From Mycobacterium sp. (lineage in GTDB: Bacteria > Actinomycetota > Actinomycetes > Mycobacteriales > Mycobacteriaceae): 49,827 bases of DNA. The position numbers and the translations under genes are program-made. Positions 47,770-49,827 of this stretch are shown here, in pieces. The stretch covers positions 1-49,827 of the forward strand of contig JAOPVX010000057.1 of assembly GCA_025965975.1 (NCBI GenBank). The letters are read 5' to 3'. The notes under the pieces were generated by a model. That model did not search any database, had not been told where the DNA came from, and saw only the letters and a list, made by a program, of their open reading frames with translations. The stretch's first letter is position 1, and each line of letters starts with the position of its first letter.

Positions 47770-47851
47770 CAAGGCTTGAGTACCCGCATCGTGGTACAGA
47801 TTGATACCCAACAGTTGCCTTCGGCTGGTACTGGGGTCAAGCGCTCGCCAT

Positions 47852-48094
47852 GTGCCCGTCGAGGTGCCAACATTTGCGGTGGGGACCGGGTTTCACCCGG
47901 GTGGGTTAACGGAAGGCCACCAGATTTTCGCCGATGCGCTGACACGATTTGCTGAGCAGAACCGCAACCCGCGGTTGACGCCGAGCATCGAGCATTCTGC
48001 CGTTCCGCTGCGTGTTGCGGTATTGGGTCGTAACGGGGTGTGCGGCACGGTCGCCGCCGCTGCGACGGAACATCTGCCCGGGCGGGCTCGATGA
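47852..48094 (+). CDS. Small protein translationally coupled to the GTPase-like gene
   Basis: About 80 aa from GTG 47852; GTG 47864 or TTG 47801 are other possible starts. It is taken as real because its TGA overlaps the ATG of the next gene (ATGA) and the segment APLRVAVLGRNGVCGTVAAAAT (written here as PLRVAVLGRNGVCGTV) looks like the first strand and P-loop-like turn of a GTPase, without the usual Lys-Ser/Thr. The position corresponds to Rv0209 of M. tuberculosis, which is annotated as a much longer protein, so this may be a short form or a remnant. No other motif is recognised. Confidence 0.5.
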   Translation: MPVEVPTFAVGTGFHPGGLTEGHQIFADALTRFAEQNRNPRLTPSIEHSAVPLRVAVLGRNGVCGTVAAAATEHLPGRAR

Positions 48095-49596
48095 CCGATC
48101 CGGTAGCCGCGGCGGACGCTGTGGTCGCGGCCGTCGATCCCGGGCTGAGCTCACCGGGAGTGGAGAGCCGCGATGTGGTGCTCGTGACGGGCCCATGGCT
48201 GGCGGGCACCACCAGCGTAATCGATGCGCTGCGGGAGCGGCTGCCCGAGCACACCTTTGCGGAGCCCGACGAACTTGGCCCCGCCGACGCTCCCGCCGCC
48301 GTGGTATTCGTAGCGTCCGCGATCGCCCCGCTTACCGAATCCGATTGTGCGCTGGTCGATCTCGCGGCCAACTACACCGACCTGATCATCGGCGTTGTGG
48401 CTAAGATCGACGCGCACGACAAGTGGCGCGAGGTGCTTGCAGCCGACCGGGCTCAGCTCGCAGCACGTGCGCCCCGCTACCAGCACGTGCAATGGGTAGG
48501 TGCGGCGGCCGCGCCGGATCTGGGCGAGCGGAGGCTCGACGAACTGGTCGGCCTGTTACGGCAGCGGCTGGCCGACCCCGATGTGCAGCGCCGAAACCGG
48601 TTGCGCGCATGGGAAGTCCGGCTGCACACCGTGATCGACCGCCATCACACGGACGCCACCGGAGCGAACCGTCAGGCGCGGGTGACCGCGCTGCACAAGA
48701 ACCGCGACGACGTCCTGCGTGGCCAGCGGCTATCGAATTCCGAACGCACGGTCGCGCTGCGTAGCCAGATCCAGCAGGCGCGGGTGCAGCTGACCTATTT
48801 CGCCGGCAACCGCTGCACGTCGGTGCGTGCCGAACTGCAGGAGGACGCCTCGGACATGAGCCGCCGCAGGCTCGGCCAATTCGAGCCGTATGTGAGGACA
48901 CGCGCGGGAGAAGTCGTCGACGAGGTGGACGAGGGCATCACCAAACACCTCGGCGACGTCGCGACCGAACTCGGCTTGTCGGCGCCCGCTCCGCCACCGC
49001 CGCCAGCCCGGCCCGAGGTGATGCTGCCGCCACTGAAGTCGCGGCGCCTGGAGACGCCGCTGATGATGATCCTCGGCGCCGGCTTCGGCGTCGGGGTGGC
49101 GCTTGCGGTGACCCGGCTGTTCGCGGGCCTTCCGCCGAGCCTGACCGTCGCGGGACTGACGGCAGGCGGTCTGGTGGGTCTGCTGCTCGCGGTGTGGGTG
49201 GTGGGCATCCGTTGGCTGCTGCGCGACCGCGCGGTGCTGGACCGCTGGGTCACCGACGTCACCGCCACGCTGCGGTCCGCGGTCGAGGAGCGGGTGGCCA
49301 CCCGGGTGTCGGCCGCCGAGACGGCGCTCACCTCCGACCTGGCCGCACGCGACGAGGTTGAGAGCGCTACGGCCGAGGACCGGGTCGCCGAGATCGACGC
49401 CGAACTTCGCGAACATACGGTCGCCACCGCCAAGGCTTCGGTGGTTCGGGACCGCCGACTGCCGCCGCTGCAGACGGCGCTCGACGCGGTGCGCGCCGAG
49501 CTGTACGGACCGGCTGGTACCGAAGCGAGGAACGGATCGGATGCGACCGGCGCTCACGAGCAGCTCGGTTCCCCGTCAGACAGCCGCGCAGATTAG
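48091..49596 (+). CDS. GTPase-like membrane protein with degenerate P-loop (Rv0210 position)
   Basis: 501 aa from ATG 48091, overlapping the small upstream ORF by 4 bp. The start of the protein resembles a dynamin-like GTPase: VLVTGPWLAGTTSVIDALRERLP occupies the Walker A place but has Thr where the Lys should be, and GVVAKIDAHDKW resembles the G4 T/NKxD motif. A helical region follows, a Pro-rich break (PAPPPPPARPEV), two hydrophobic helices at about 343-390 and a coiled C-terminal part. It is likely an inactive or weak GTPase working at the membrane, perhaps with the coupled small protein. Length agrees with Rv0210. Confidence 0.72.
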   Translation: MTDPVAAADAVVAAVDPGLSSPGVESRDVVLVTGPWLAGTTSVIDALRERLPEHTFAEPDELGPADAPAAVVFVASAIAPLTESDCALVDLAANYTDLIIGVVAKIDAHDKWREVLAADRAQLAARAPRYQHVQWVGAAAAPDLGERRLDELVGLLRQRLADPDVQRRNRLRAWEVRLHTVIDRHHTDATGANRQARVTALHKNRDDVLRGQRLSNSERTVALRSQIQQARVQLTYFAGNRCTSVRAELQEDASDMSRRRLGQFEPYVRTRAGEVVDEVDEGITKHLGDVATELGLSAPAPPPPPARPEVMLPPLKSRRLETPLMMILGAGFGVGVALAVTRLFAGLPPSLTVAGLTAGGLVGLLLAVWVVGIRWLLRDRAVLDRWVTDVTATLRSAVEERVATRVSAAETALTSDLAARDEVESATAEDRVAEIDAELREHTVATAKASVVRDRRLPPLQTALDAVRAELYGPAGTEARNGSDATGAHEQLGSPSDSRAD

Positions 49597-49827
49597 CTGT
49601 TGGTAGATGTCGGCGCGACCCTCGGTCTGGTCCAAAATCGGAAGGCGGGACTCAATAGCCGATCGGCTATCTCCGACAAATGCCGGTTCCGTGGACCGGC
49701 AGCAGCGCGATATAGCGAGAACTGAATCGGTAAAACCGCCGAGAATGTCTTACTGAATCGTTCCTGTGAGTGATCGGACATGCTCCCGATTTACCGTGGG
49801 TATCTCACCCGCGTTAACCTCTGTACA
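49597..49827. other. Intergenic region at the window end, likely upstream of pckA
   Basis: 231 bp with no gene. In M. tuberculosis the next gene is pckA (Rv0211); the start codon is beyond the window. Two inverted structures are visible: the 16-bp palindrome at 49655-49670 and GCCGGT-7 nt-ACCGGC at 49682-49700. Confidence 0.5.
49655..49670. promoter_or_regulatory. Perfect 16-bp palindrome, candidate operator or terminator
   Basis: ATAGCCGATCGGCTAT is self-complementary over its full length. With no loop it suits a dimeric protein better than a hairpin terminator. It lies about 60 bp after the GTPase-like gene and at least 157 bp upstream of whatever follows the window. Confidence 0.4.

Overview
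The window is chromosomal DNA of a nontuberculous mycobacterium, probably a fast grower of the Mycolicibacterium type. Evidence: high GC, frequent GTG/TTG starts, heavy use of 4-bp stop/start overlaps, and gene order that follows the M. tuberculosis Rv0173-Rv0210 segment with insertions and losses. Synteny was recognised from protein sequence recalled from memory; no search was run. No rRNA, tRNA, CRISPR array or canonical insertion sequence was seen.

Layout. (1) 1-5136: end of the mce1 lipid-import operon (mce1E tail, mce1F, four mce-associated membrane proteins). (2) 5154-10171: accessory genes without a recognised M. tuberculosis counterpart here (DUF1275 membrane protein, SDR, fructosamine-kinase-like protein, phosphodiester-glycosidase-like secreted protein, sorbosone-dehydrogenase-like lipoprotein). 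(3) 10149-17548: pirin, MarR, NDMA-type alcohol dehydrogenase, sigG, monoacylglycerol lipase, a lipoprotein with a defective hydrolase motif, DUF2786 protein, metallohydrolase, O-methyltransferase. (4) 17614-21207: accessory redox patch with an XRE/MmyB regulator, cupin, a CMD-family gene and an aldo/keto reductase; the last two are both interrupted. (5) 21279-27167: ilvD, DUF305-ricR copper operon, thiamine-binding protein, F420/PPOX enzyme, MFS exporter, L,D-transpeptidase. (6) 27253-36170: zmp1, omamA-omamB, the mmpL11 operon and two hemophore-family genes. (7) 36176-42300: PrrAB-like two-component system, flippase/M23/DUF3054 operon, AI-2E family permease. (8) 42313-43294: an AbiEi/DUF559-type gene bracketed by two 46-bp palindromic repeats, set between the Rv0205 and mmpL3 homologues. 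(9) 43309-49596: trmB-NYN-mmpL3 operon, then a small ORF coupled to a GTPase-like membrane protein; the window ends in an untranslated stretch, probably upstream of pckA.

How genes work together: mce1 with omamA/omamB points to fatty-acid import (OmamA stabilises Mce transporters in M. tuberculosis). MmpL3, MmpL11 and the hemophores form the known mycobacterial heme-uptake/cell-envelope export set. DUF305 and RicR form a copper-responsive unit with a clear operator. The least explained structures are the repeat-gene-repeat cassette at 42313-43294, a 44-bp symmetric palindrome at 30590-30633, three genes whose 3' ends and stop codons are tandemly duplicated, and the decayed CMD/AKR pair sharing a 16-bp motif.
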